NCBI GenBank assembly: GCA_007135895.1
Contig: SLHZ01000184.1
Span: forward strand, 1 to 12,326
DNA length: 12,326 nt
Source: Balneolales bacterium
GTDB taxonomy: Bacteria; Bacteroidota; Rhodothermia; Balneolales; Natronogracilivirgulaceae
Direction of reading: 5' to 3'
In this document: piece by piece, positions 1 to 5,889 of the stretch
How the letters are laid out: each line of letters begins with the position of its first letter
How positions within the stretch are numbered: the first letter of the stretch is position 1
Notes under the pieces: generated by a model
Databases searched by the model: none
What the model was told of the DNA's origin: nothing
Seen by the model: the letters and a program-made list of their open reading frames with translations, nothing else
Made by a program: the position numbers and the translations under genes

Positions 1-24
1 AGAAAGACTTGGCGATCAAAGAGA

Positions 25-46
25 GAGAAGTACTTCTCGTTTTTTT
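25..46 (+). terminator. Putative terminator of an upstream plus-strand gene
   Basis: A 14-nt perfect palindrome, GAGAAGTACTTCTC at 25-38, is followed by one G and seven T residues (40-46). The core stem is 5 bp with a GTAC loop. It can be lengthened through A-T and G-T pairs between the A/G-rich flank at 18-24 and the T run. This shape fits a rho-independent terminator for a gene ending left of the window. The short, GC-poor core stem keeps confidence moderate. Confidence 0.5.
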
Positions 47-51
47 GTACC

Positions 52-78
52 TTGGCGTGACAATGTGTCTGGTATAAT
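52..78 (+). promoter_or_regulatory. Extended -10 promoter for the HIT-aroQ-flippase cluster
   Basis: A perfect TATAAT at 73-78 is preceded by TG one base upstream (70-71), giving the extended -10 form TGGTATAAT. A TTGGCG at 52-57 could be a -35 element, but its 15-nt spacer is short. The promoter would start transcription near 85, about 60 nt before the HIT start codon. It lies between the terminator-like hairpin and the first gene, as expected for a transcription-unit start. Some Bacteroidota use a different promoter consensus, so activity is inferred. Confidence 0.5.
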
Positions 79-81
79 CTA

Positions 82-119
82 TTTTACGCGAAGAAAAACC
101 ATCGCATAACAGCGTAAAA
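82..119 (+). repeat. Inverted repeat in the 5' leader of the HIT gene
   Basis: TTTTACGC at 82-89 and GCGTAAAA at 112-119 are perfect 8-bp inverted repeats separated by 22 nt. They lie just after the -10 element and before the HIT start at 147. The pair could form a leader hairpin in the mRNA or be an operator for a dimeric regulator. No function can be read from sequence alone. Confidence 0.4.
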
Positions 120-146
120 GACAAGAATCTCATAACAACGTTTTTC

Positions 147-551
147 ATGGCTACCCTGTTTACCAAAATCATCCGGGTTGAAATACCCTGCTACAAAATT
201 GCAGAAAACGATCGTTTTTTCGCTTTTTTGGATATCCGGCCTTTGAACAAAGGACATACCCTCGTTATTGTCAAGGAAGAGGTGGATTATCTGTTTGATC
301 TGCCCGATGAGGTACTTGCCGATATGGTGGTATTTGCCAAATCCGTTGCGCGTGCCATCGACCGGGCGTTCTCGCCCATTCGAACAGGAATGATTGTGGA
401 GGGCCTGGAGGTACCCCATGCCCACATCCATCTTGTTCCCATTTTTGACAAATTGAACAAGTTTTCAACCGGCAGGAACCTGGAGTTCTCGAAGGAGGAG
501 ATGCAGGCTGTTGCCGAAGCCATATCCAGTCAATGGGAGGAACCAAATTGA
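147..551 (+). CDS. HIT-family (histidine triad) protein
   Basis: This 134-residue protein belongs to the histidine triad superfamily: cytosolic nucleotide hydrolases or transferases acting on AMP-linked substrates (HINT branch) or dinucleoside polyphosphates. The signature is HAHIHLVP at residues 91-98, with histidines 91, 93 and 95; in the family the middle histidine is the nucleophile. The N-terminal half has the usual FAFLDIRPLNKGHTLVI stretch (25-41), including Asp28 and His37. The zinc-binding cysteine pair often seen near the N terminus of HIT proteins is absent. Length is normal. The ATG is not preceded by a clear ribosome binding site, but the N terminus aligns with the family start. 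It is the first gene of a tight cluster, and its TGA overlaps the proposed TTG start of aroQ by 4 nt. The exact substrate cannot be assigned. Confidence 0.93.
   Translation: MATLFTKIIRVEIPCYKIAENDRFFAFLDIRPLNKGHTLVIVKEEVDYLFDLPDEVLADMVVFAKSVARAIDRAFSPIRTGMIVEGLEVPHAHIHLVPIFDKLNKFSTGRNLEFSKEEMQAVAEAISSQWEEPN
535..540 (+). promoter_or_regulatory. Shine-Dalgarno site that sets the aroQ start
   Basis: GGGAGG lies 7 nt upstream of a TTG codon at 548. It favours TTG 548 over the in-frame ATG at 533, which would lie before this site and has no such sequence of its own. It sits inside the end of the HIT coding region, suggesting translational coupling. Confidence 0.65.
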
Positions 552-1147
552 AACTGCTGATCCTTCATGGCCCCAACCTCAACATGCTGGGCCAGCGACC
601 CGACGAACACTACGGAAATGAATCCCAGGACGATCTTCTTGAGATGCTCAAAAAGCGATTTCCTGATTGTGATATTCAACTATTCCAGAGCAATTATGAA
701 GGAGAATTGGTGGATCGAATCCAGCAGGCCGTTCATGAGTTATTTGACGGTATCATCGTCAACTTCGGCGGACTCACCCACTCTTCGGTCTCACTGAGAG
801 ACGCCCTGGAACTTCTGGAGCAGGAAAAAATTGAGGTCCATCTTTCCAATATCCATGCCCGTGAGTCGTTCCGACATGTCTCCCTCACAGCGGGTCGCTG
901 TCGGGGACTGATCAGCGGCTTTGGTTTCTTTGGATATATCATGGCTGTGCAGGCTTTCCGGTACCGAAACGCCCCTGCTGCGCCACCCGCTGCAGTGCCC
1001 GCCGGGGACCAGACCTTGACCAACTCACCGGTAGAAGAGCCAACAAAGCTGCCTGAGGACGAGGATTTGACCAACCCGCCGTCCGATGGCCCGGCACAAT
1101 CCCCCGAGGACCAGAATGTGAAGAATTCACCGGGTCAGAGGCCGTAG
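548..1147 (+). CDS. aroQ: Type II 3-dehydroquinate dehydratase with a repetitive C-terminal tail
   Basis: The enzyme converts 3-dehydroquinate to 3-dehydroshikimate in the shikimate pathway, in the cytosol, usually as a dodecamer. From the TTG start the protein has 199 residues and opens MKLLILHGPNLNMLG, as the family does; an in-frame ATG at 533 would add five residues. Visible active-site features are Arg17 and catalytic Tyr22 (RPDEHYG), Asn72 and His78 in NFGGLTHSS, Arg84, and HLSNIHARESFRH (98-110) with His103 and Arg110. The usual NPGAYTHTS motif is altered to NFGGLTHSS. The catalytic domain ends near residue 140; family members are typically about 145 residues. Residues 141-199 are an Ala/Pro linker and an acidic, Pro-rich tail of 17-residue repeats, probably disordered. 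It overlaps the HIT gene by 4 nt, and its TAG overlaps the ribosome binding site of the flippase gene, so the three genes are likely co-transcribed. Confidence 0.93.
   Translation: MKLLILHGPNLNMLGQRPDEHYGNESQDDLLEMLKKRFPDCDIQLFQSNYEGELVDRIQQAVHELFDGIIVNFGGLTHSSVSLRDALELLEQEKIEVHLSNIHARESFRHVSLTAGRCRGLISGFGFFGYIMAVQAFRYRNAPAAPPAAVPAGDQTLTNSPVEEPTKLPEDEDLTNPPSDGPAQSPEDQNVKNSPGQRP
1007..1144 (+). repeat. 51-bp imperfect tandem repeat inside the 3' end of aroQ
   Basis: There are two full diverged copies (1007-1057 and 1058-1108) and a partial third (1109-1144). Each encodes 17 residues of the form Asp-x-x-Leu-Thr-Asn-x-Pro, then Pro-Glu at the end: residues 154-170, 171-187 and 188-199. The period is a multiple of three, so the frame is kept. 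Confidence 0.7.
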
Positions 1148-1150
1148 GAG
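1146..1150 (+). promoter_or_regulatory. Shine-Dalgarno site for the GTG start of the flippase gene
   Basis: AGGAG lies 8 nt before GTG 1159 and overlaps the TAG stop of aroQ (1145-1147). It supports the GTG start and tight coupling of the two genes. Confidence 0.65.
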
Positions 1151-1158
1151 AGCCACAC

Positions 1159-2694
1159 GTGGGCAAAATTCGAGAGCTCTTTTCGGATACACTCGTTTAC
1201 GGCATCAGCAGTGTTGTTGCCAGGTTTATCAACTATCTGCTGGTTCCGTTTTACACCAAGTATTTCGATCCGGCCGCCTATGGCGTAATTGGACTCATCT
1301 ATGGCGCCATTATCTTCCTGAATGTGCTGTTTACATTCGGGATGGAATCCTCCTACCTCCGCTATGGAGTGGATCGGGAGAAGGCCCGCAATGTGTTCCG
1401 GACCATTCAGGTGGCTTTGCTGTGTGGGGCAAGTCTGCTGATCGCCCTCTCCTGGCTGATGAAGCCCCTGCTGGCATCCCTGGTCGGCCTTGAACCGGAT
1501 TCAGATATTGTGCAGGCGCAGTCATCTTTTTTTTCATCCCCGTTTTCGCTCTTCTACATGATGCTGGGGATTCTGTGGATCGATGCGCTCTCGCTGGTAC
1601 CCTTCGCCGAACTGCGACTGATTCGCAAAACATGGACCTACGCGTTTATCCGGCTTTTTAATGTCGTGATCAATGTGTCGCTTAATCTCTATCTGGTAAT
1701 TATTGCCGGTTGGGGTATTGAGGCCGTACTCTTCAGTAATCTTGTGGCATCGCTGGCCGCCGCCGCCCTTTTATTTGGTTTTACCGCTCATATGTATCGC
1801 GGCCGCTGGGATCCGAAACTACTCCGGAGGGTCTTATGGTTTGGACTGCCCTATATACCCGCCGGTCTGGCCCATGCTGTCAATGAGGTTCTCGGACGTT
1901 TTGCCGTCAACAACATGCCCCATGACACGGTTAGCCGGCTCTATGGAGATCATTATACCGCAGATGATATGACCGGGATTTTCAATGCCTGCTACAAAAT
2001 GTCCGTTTTCATGCTGCTGGCCGTGCAGATGTTCCGTATGGCGTGGCTTCCATTTTTTATGAGGCAGTCAGGAAGCGAGGATGCCCGGAAAACCTATGCC
2101 GAAGTGTTCACGTGGTTCAACATTGCTGCCGCTGTTGTCTTCATCACGGTTGGAATCTTTGTGGAACAGATCGTCCGGATCCGGATTCCGTTTCTCGACG
2201 GTACCCTTATCGATGCACGCTACTGGTCCGGACTGTCTATTGTGCCCTGGCTGCTGATGGCCTACTGGTTTCAGGGCTGGTTTTTGAATTTTATCGCCGG
2301 TGTTTTCATTAAAGAGAAAATGTGGTACCTGGCTGGAGTGACACTTGCCGGTGCGCTGATCACCATCACCGGCAATCTGCTTCTGGTGCCTGTTTATGGA
2401 ATGCAGGGGGCGGCATGGGTTACGCTGACCTGCTTTTTCTCAATGGCCATGCTGATGTACATGCTGACACAAAAATTTTACAGGGTTCCCTATAATATGT
2501 TGAAAAACTTTGGAGTCCTTGTTTTTTCAGGACTTGCAGTAGCTTTTTCTAATGGATTTTCAAGCACGGAGACACCTTTTTTTGAATCTTTGCTTGCAAA
2601 GATGCTTTTATTCGTGTTATGTTTGCTTATTATATCGGTAGTGGCATACTACGAATTAAATAGACGGCCACCCGTAAAAAAATCAGTTAATTGA
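1159..2694 (+). CDS. Polysaccharide/oligosaccharide flippase (Wzx/RfbX-like, MOP superfamily)
   Basis: This is a 511-residue inner-membrane protein with about a dozen strongly hydrophobic segments, for example near residues 11-31, 41-63, 84-104, 161-183, 188-208, 283-301, 317-338, 388-410 and 471-492. The N terminus, with Arg/Lys just before the first segment and the phrase FYTKYFDPAAYGVIGLI (31-47), is typical of polysaccharide biosynthesis proteins that flip lipid-linked sugar units to the periplasm. No glycosyltransferase or polymerase gene is next to it, so the substrate (O-antigen, capsule or another glycan) cannot be named. The GTG start is chosen because AGGAG sits 8 nt upstream and the reading opens MGKIRELFSDTLVYG. 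The last 200 nt are clearly richer in A and T than the rest of the gene. The protein ends in a short basic cytoplasmic tail. Confidence 0.85.
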   Translation: MGKIRELFSDTLVYGISSVVARFINYLLVPFYTKYFDPAAYGVIGLIYGAIIFLNVLFTFGMESSYLRYGVDREKARNVFRTIQVALLCGASLLIALSWLMKPLLASLVGLEPDSDIVQAQSSFFSSPFSLFYMMLGILWIDALSLVPFAELRLIRKTWTYAFIRLFNVVINVSLNLYLVIIAGWGIEAVLFSNLVASLAAAALLFGFTAHMYRGRWDPKLLRRVLWFGLPYIPAGLAHAVNEVLGRFAVNNMPHDTVSRLYGDHYTADDMTGIFNACYKMSVFMLLAVQMFRMAWLPFFMRQSGSEDARKTYAEVFTWFNIAAAVVFITVGIFVEQIVRIRIPFLDGTLIDARYWSGLSIVPWLLMAYWFQGWFLNFIAGVFIKEKMWYLAGVTLAGALITITGNLLLVPVYGMQGAAWVTLTCFFSMAMLMYMLTQKFYRVPYNMLKNFGVLVFSGLAVAFSNGFSSTETPFFESLLAKMLLFVLCLLIISVVAYYELNRRPPVKKSVN

Positions 2695-2749
2695 CCATTA
2701 GAGTCTTGTTTATTATTGGTTAGGTGACATTATTCATTAGTTTTTTTAA

Positions 2750-2776
2750 TTGAAAATTTTAGCAGCTCTTTAAAAT
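2750..2776 (+). promoter_or_regulatory. Weak promoter candidate before the NYN gene
   Basis: In the AT-rich gap at 2695-2803, TTGAAA (2750-2755) and TAAAAT (2771-2776) resemble -35 and -10 elements with a short 15-nt spacer. The gap also suggests the NYN gene is transcribed separately from the flippase. No clear terminator follows the flippase stop. This is a candidate only. Confidence 0.25.
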
Positions 2777-2803
2777 TCCACAAAAGTTTCGGGGTTAGTA
2801 ACT

Positions 2804-3610
2804 ATGGGCAAATACGGCGTATACGTCGACGCAGTCAGTGTAACCATGAATGGAGGATACGGCCTGCGTTACGACATTCTCAGAAAATTTGGAGGCCGGG
2901 ACGGCAGCCAGGCTTCACGGCTTAACGTCTACCTGGCCTATGACCGCAGCCGGGCACGAGAGGATAAAAACTACCAGGCTAAAACATCCCGCTTTTGCGA
3001 AGTGCTCCGGGATTTTCAGTACAAGGTCATCGAACGTCCGATCGACCGTTTGATTGATCCTGACACCGGAGAGGTCATCTCACAAGGCGTGGTGGATGTC
3101 GATATGGCCGTTGACATCATGTCACAGGCCGGTGAACTGGACCGACTGGTTCTGCTCACTCACAATGAAAAGTTTATCCGCCTGGTCAATGCCATGCAGG
3201 ATAACGGATGCCGGGTTGAATTGATCGGTTTTGACAATATGGACCCCACGCTGAAGCGTCAGGTGGACCTCTATGTGTCGGGATATGTCATACCGGGACT
3301 TCTGCCTGTCAAGTCGCCTTATGAATGGGGCGCAGTGGGCTCCCGTGTCCGTGGTGTATGCTACGACTTTTCTCACAGCGACGGATACGGCTTTATGCGC
3401 TATCTGGCCAAGATCAACGACCGGCTTTGGGTTACCGACTCCCGCTCACCGGAGTCTCCCTATTGTACCGTGTTCGCCCATGTTTCGCAGTTTGAGGCGG
3501 ACTTCGATACCAGTTTCCTGCCCAGCAGGGAACTCATTTTCGAGTTTGACCTGGTGGAAAACGAGAAAGGCCTCGTAGCCCAGAATATCGTACTGGTTTC
3601 GGCCCCGTAG
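2804..3610 (+). CDS. NYN (LabA/DUF88-like) domain protein with a C-terminal cold-shock-like domain
   Basis: The protein has 268 residues in two parts. Residues 1-165 resemble the NYN/LabA branch of PIN-like nucleases, which cut RNA with acidic residues holding metal. VYVDAVSV (6-13) matches the first strand with Asp9, GVVDVDMAVDIM (95-106) supplies Asp98, Asp100 and Asp104, and LLTHNEKF (117-124) sits where the family usually has SGDxDF, so the last acidic pair reads Asn121-Glu122. Residues about 180-265 look like a cold-shock (OB-fold) RNA-binding domain: VRGVCYDFS, an RNP1-like DGYGFM (193-198), an RNP2-like VFAHVS (223-228), then a LIFEFDLVENEKGLVAQNI strand pair as in cold-shock proteins. 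The loop between the RNP motifs is longer than usual. An RNA-processing or RNA-binding role is inferred. The ATG has only a distant GGGG upstream. The gene stands alone and converges on mdh; its TAG lies inside a 27-bp tandem repeat. Confidence 0.8.
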   Translation: MGKYGVYVDAVSVTMNGGYGLRYDILRKFGGRDGSQASRLNVYLAYDRSRAREDKNYQAKTSRFCEVLRDFQYKVIERPIDRLIDPDTGEVISQGVVDVDMAVDIMSQAGELDRLVLLTHNEKFIRLVNAMQDNGCRVELIGFDNMDPTLKRQVDLYVSGYVIPGLLPVKSPYEWGAVGSRVRGVCYDFSHSDGYGFMRYLAKINDRLWVTDSRSPESPYCTVFAHVSQFEADFDTSFLPSRELIFEFDLVENEKGLVAQNIVLVSAP

Positions 3611-3657
3611 AACAAGGCTGCGGTTTCAGGCTCGTAGAACAAGACTGCGGTTTCGGC
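3595..3657 (+). repeat. 27-bp tandem duplication spanning the NYN stop codon
   Basis: Two full copies (3595-3621 and 3622-3648) and a 9-nt third start (3649-3657) share the core CGTAGAACAAGRCTGCGGTT. The unit contains the gene's TAG stop (3608-3610). The period is divisible by three, so a second in-frame TAG falls at 3635-3637. Confidence 0.75.
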
Positions 3658-3691
3658 AAAAAAAAACCCTGTCGATGGTGAGTCGACAGGG
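3658..3691 (-). terminator. Rho-independent terminator for mdh
   Basis: CCCTGTCGA (3667-3675) and TCGACAGGG (3683-3691) form a perfect 9-bp stem with a 7-nt loop. Read on the minus strand, the stem is followed by nine T residues (the A run at 3658-3666). It lies 78 nt past the mdh stop. On the plus strand no T run follows, so it is oriented for mdh rather than for the NYN gene. Confidence 0.85.
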
Positions 3692-3695
3692 CATC

Positions 3696-3712
3696 ATGTC
3701 AAGCTTTGACAT
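3696..3712. repeat. Second small hairpin in the convergent spacer
   Basis: ATGTCAA (3696-3702) and TTGACAT (3706-3712) are a perfect 7-bp inverted repeat with a 3-nt spacer. A moderately T-rich stretch follows on the plus strand, so it might help end NYN transcripts, but there is no proper T run. Confidence 0.35.
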
Positions 3713-3768
3713 CAGTTTCAATTTCTAATATCGACCGAAGCCATGCTTGAATATAATATATGTATAAT

Positions 3769-4719
3769 CTAATTAAGTCGGCTGAGATCATCAAGACCTT
3801 TTTTGACATGATCGGCAGAGGTTTGCAGTAATGCTTTTTCTTCCTGGTCCAGGTCGATTTCTATAACCTCTTTGATTCCTCCTTTTCCAAGCAGAACCGG
3901 TACGCCAACATAGAGGTCTTTTAGTCCGTACTGCCCGTCAAGAAATGCGGCGCACGGCAGAATCCGGTTTTGGTCCAGGGCAATGGCTTCTACCATCTGA
4001 GCGGCAGCAGCACCGGGCGCGTACCAGGCTGACGTACCCATCAATCCCACCAGCTCTCCTCCGCCGGTTTTGGTGCGCTCTATGATGGCATTGAGTTTAT
4101 CCTCGCCGATGAAATGGCGGATCGGAATGCCCGAGACCGTGGTGTAGCGGGGAAGCGGGACCATGGAGTCGCCGTGACCCCCAAGTATCAATGCCTGAAT
4201 GTCTTTCGGAGAGACGTTGATTTCTTCCGCCAAAAATGCCCGGAAACGGGCGGTGTCCAGAATACCCGCCATTCCCATTACCTTGGATGGCGGCAGACCG
4301 CTTGCTTTCCAGGCAACATAGGTCATCAGATCCAGTGGGTTGGATACAACCACAATGATGGTATCCGGTGAATGTTCCACCAGCTTCTCGGTGACCGACT
4401 TGACAATATCCCTGTTAGCGCTGAGCAGATCGTCGCGACTCATGCCCGGACGCCGGGGAAGCCCCGCAGTAATCACACAGATGTCCGAACCGGCCGTATC
4501 GGCATAGTCAATAGTGCCACTGACATGCGTGTCAAAACTCAGGATGGGCGAAGTCTGCCACTGATCCAGTGCGCGACCTTTTGACGGAAAAAAGGACTTT
4601 CCATCTTTTTTTATCTCCAGATCAACGGCTATGACCTGTTTTGCAAAATCTCTCTGAGCGATGGCAAGGGCAACGGTTGAACCTACATTGCCGCCTGCTC
4701 CAACAACGGTAATTTTCAT
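3769..4719 (-). CDS. mdh: Malate dehydrogenase (NAD-dependent, LDH-like type)
   Basis: It catalyses the reversible oxidation of malate to oxaloacetate with NAD in the TCA cycle, in the cytosol. The 316-residue protein has the Rossmann start MKITVVGAGGNVGST, Asp33 after the second strand (adenine ribose binding, NAD preference), and the active-site loop GLPRRPGMSRDDLL (86-99). Arg90 and Arg95 in that loop mark a malate rather than lactate enzyme. Further features are Asn127 in VSNPLD, the Asp155/Arg158 pair in DTARFR, and catalytic His182 in GGHGDSMVP. The overall sequence resembles the tetrameric enzymes of Chlorobium and Bacteroidota. Two small oddities are an extra Gly in the dinucleotide loop and a longer loop after Asp33 (about residues 35-48). 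The ATG has no visible Shine-Dalgarno sequence. It is the last minus-strand gene, 281 nt from nadK, with its own terminator. Confidence 0.96.
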   Translation of the reverse strand: MKITVVGAGGNVGSTVALAIAQRDFAKQVIAVDLEIKKDGKSFFPSKGRALDQWQTSPILSFDTHVSGTIDYADTAGSDICVITAGLPRRPGMSRDDLLSANRDIVKSVTEKLVEHSPDTIIVVVSNPLDLMTYVAWKASGLPPSKVMGMAGILDTARFRAFLAEEINVSPKDIQALILGGHGDSMVPLPRYTTVSGIPIRHFIGEDKLNAIIERTKTGGGELVGLMGTSAWYAPGAAAAQMVEAIALDQNRILPCAAFLDGQYGLKDLYVGVPVLLGKGGIKEVIEIDLDQEEKALLQTSADHVKKGLDDLSRLN

Positions 4720-5000
4720 GGTATTAATGGTTTTTTTGGGTTTGCCGGACCCGGCTTTCGATTTTTTTTACCTATGACTCCGTGGTTCTGGTCATCAGAC
4801 TTTGAACCCCGGATCTGAGGAATGGGCCCGGCTTGTCCCGGTTATGGGTTCTATTGGTTTTTGAACGATTCGATGAAGATGAATATACGTGAACAATATT
4901 TCTGGTTAAGAATGAGCAATAAGAATGAGTGATATGAATGTGCGATAAGAATGTGCAATATTAAAATTACAGATGTACGATATGAAAGTAACAGGCACGG
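4720..5000. other. mdh-nadK intergenic region
   Basis: This 281-nt spacer has no credible gene on either strand. Next to nadK it holds the 13-bp repeat array (4908-4959). Next to mdh it has T-rich runs and a short GC-rich dyad (GCCGG and CCGGC around 4744-4755). A similar CCCGGCTT string recurs at about 4751 and 4827. The mdh promoter should lie here on the minus strand, but I cannot identify a convincing one. Confidence 0.6.
4908..4959. repeat. 13-bp tandem repeat, four copies, downstream of nadK
   Basis: Four adjacent 13-nt copies follow AAGAATGWGYRAT: 4908-4920 (AAGAATGAGCAAT), 4921-4933 (AAGAATGAGTGAT), 4934-4946 (ATGAATGTGCGAT) and 4947-4959 (AAGAATGTGCAAT). A more degenerate fifth copy may lie at 4969-4981. 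The array is 41 nt past the nadK stop in the minus-strand direction. Confidence 0.75.
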
Positions 5001-5873
5001 TTATTCACCCCGCACATCCATGCCCCACATTAGCTTGTTACGCAAAGTCTCAAAGTAACTTTGTCCGTGCAGCTTGATCAGGTCAATCGTCTGATCCGAC
5101 TGACGGATGCTGACGACCGGGGAATCGGCCGGCAGGTCAAAATTCTTCCCGTCCACGGAAAATAACACCTCCTGGTCCGGCGGATCAATTTTGATAATCA
5201 GGTTTTTTCCGGCCGGTAAAACGAGTGGGCGTGTTGTGAGTGTATGCGGGCTGATCGGAGTAAGAACCATCACGCCGGTTTGCGGAAGAACAATGGGGCC
5301 GCCCGTCGACAGATTGTATGCCGTGGAGCCGGTGGGGCTGGAGACGATAATACCGTCGGCCCAGTAGCGGTTGATCAGTGATCCGTCGTATTCTGCGGTG
5401 ATGGTGATCATCGAAAGGCTGCCCGTTCGAGAAAAGACAAACTCATTGAGCGCATACCGGGTGCTGCCGTCGGATAAAACAGCCTGAAGGAACCATCGGC
5501 TGTCCAGTTCGTAGTTTTTGCTGAGTACCGCTTCAAGAGCCCGCTTCATGTTTTGCCGCTGAATATTGGCCAGAAATCCCAGTTTGCCGCTGTTGATACC
5601 CAGCAACGGACGTGAGATGACACGTGCCAGGTTGGCAGCTTTCAGCATGGTACCGTCACCACCGATAGCCATTGTGATGTCACCGGCCCTGACCGACTCC
5701 TCCTCATCGGGATGTACGTGAATGCCGTGCAGTGTCTTTGCTTCACCCAGAGGCTGTGCATGGCGCCGGCTGAGATGCAACCCGATACCCATGCGTTCCG
5801 CCATTCGGTGGACTTCCCGGACGGTCTGAATTACCATGGGATTCCGGGGGTTGAATAGAAGAGTGATATCCAT
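5001..5873 (-). CDS. nadK: NAD kinase
   Basis: It phosphorylates NAD to NADP using ATP or polyphosphate, in the cytosol, and is the only known route to NADP in most bacteria. The 290-residue protein has the family landmarks in order: GGDGTMLKAA (71-80) with catalytic Asp73, GINSGKLGFLAN (92-103), ALNEFVF (141-147, the NNE-like motif), DGIIVSSPTGSTAYNLS (173-189) with the Gly-rich substrate loop, and a C-terminal LTPISPHTLTTRPLVLP (204-220). Length is normal. The ATG opens MDITLLFNPRNP, close to the usual start, without a recognisable Shine-Dalgarno sequence. It lies 61 nt downstream of the SBP gene on the same strand and may be co-transcribed with it. No functional link to its neighbours is evident. 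Confidence 0.96.
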   Translation of the reverse strand: MDITLLFNPRNPMVIQTVREVHRMAERMGIGLHLSRRHAQPLGEAKTLHGIHVHPDEEESVRAGDITMAIGGDGTMLKAANLARVISRPLLGINSGKLGFLANIQRQNMKRALEAVLSKNYELDSRWFLQAVLSDGSTRYALNEFVFSRTGSLSMITITAEYDGSLINRYWADGIIVSSPTGSTAYNLSTGGPIVLPQTGVMVLTPISPHTLTTRPLVLPAGKNLIIKIDPPDQEVLFSVDGKNFDLPADSPVVSIRQSDQTIDLIKLHGQSYFETLRNKLMWGMDVRGE

Positions 5874-5889
5874 GACGAACAGGGCAGAC

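Noticed and set aside
1526..1534. Run of T residues inside the flippase gene as a possible phase-variation tract
   Set aside because: The run is short and encodes a Ser-Phe-Phe-Ser stretch in a hydrophobic protein; nothing else suggests switching.
3748..3768. TATAAT-like boxes on the plus strand just before the mdh 3' end
   Set aside because: The stretch is simple AT-rich sequence, the nearest -35-like strings are badly spaced, and the only downstream product would be antisense to mdh.
4744..4769. GC-rich dyad followed by a T run on the plus strand near the mdh start
   Set aside because: The stem is only 4-5 bp and no plus-strand gene ends here, so a terminator would have nothing to end.
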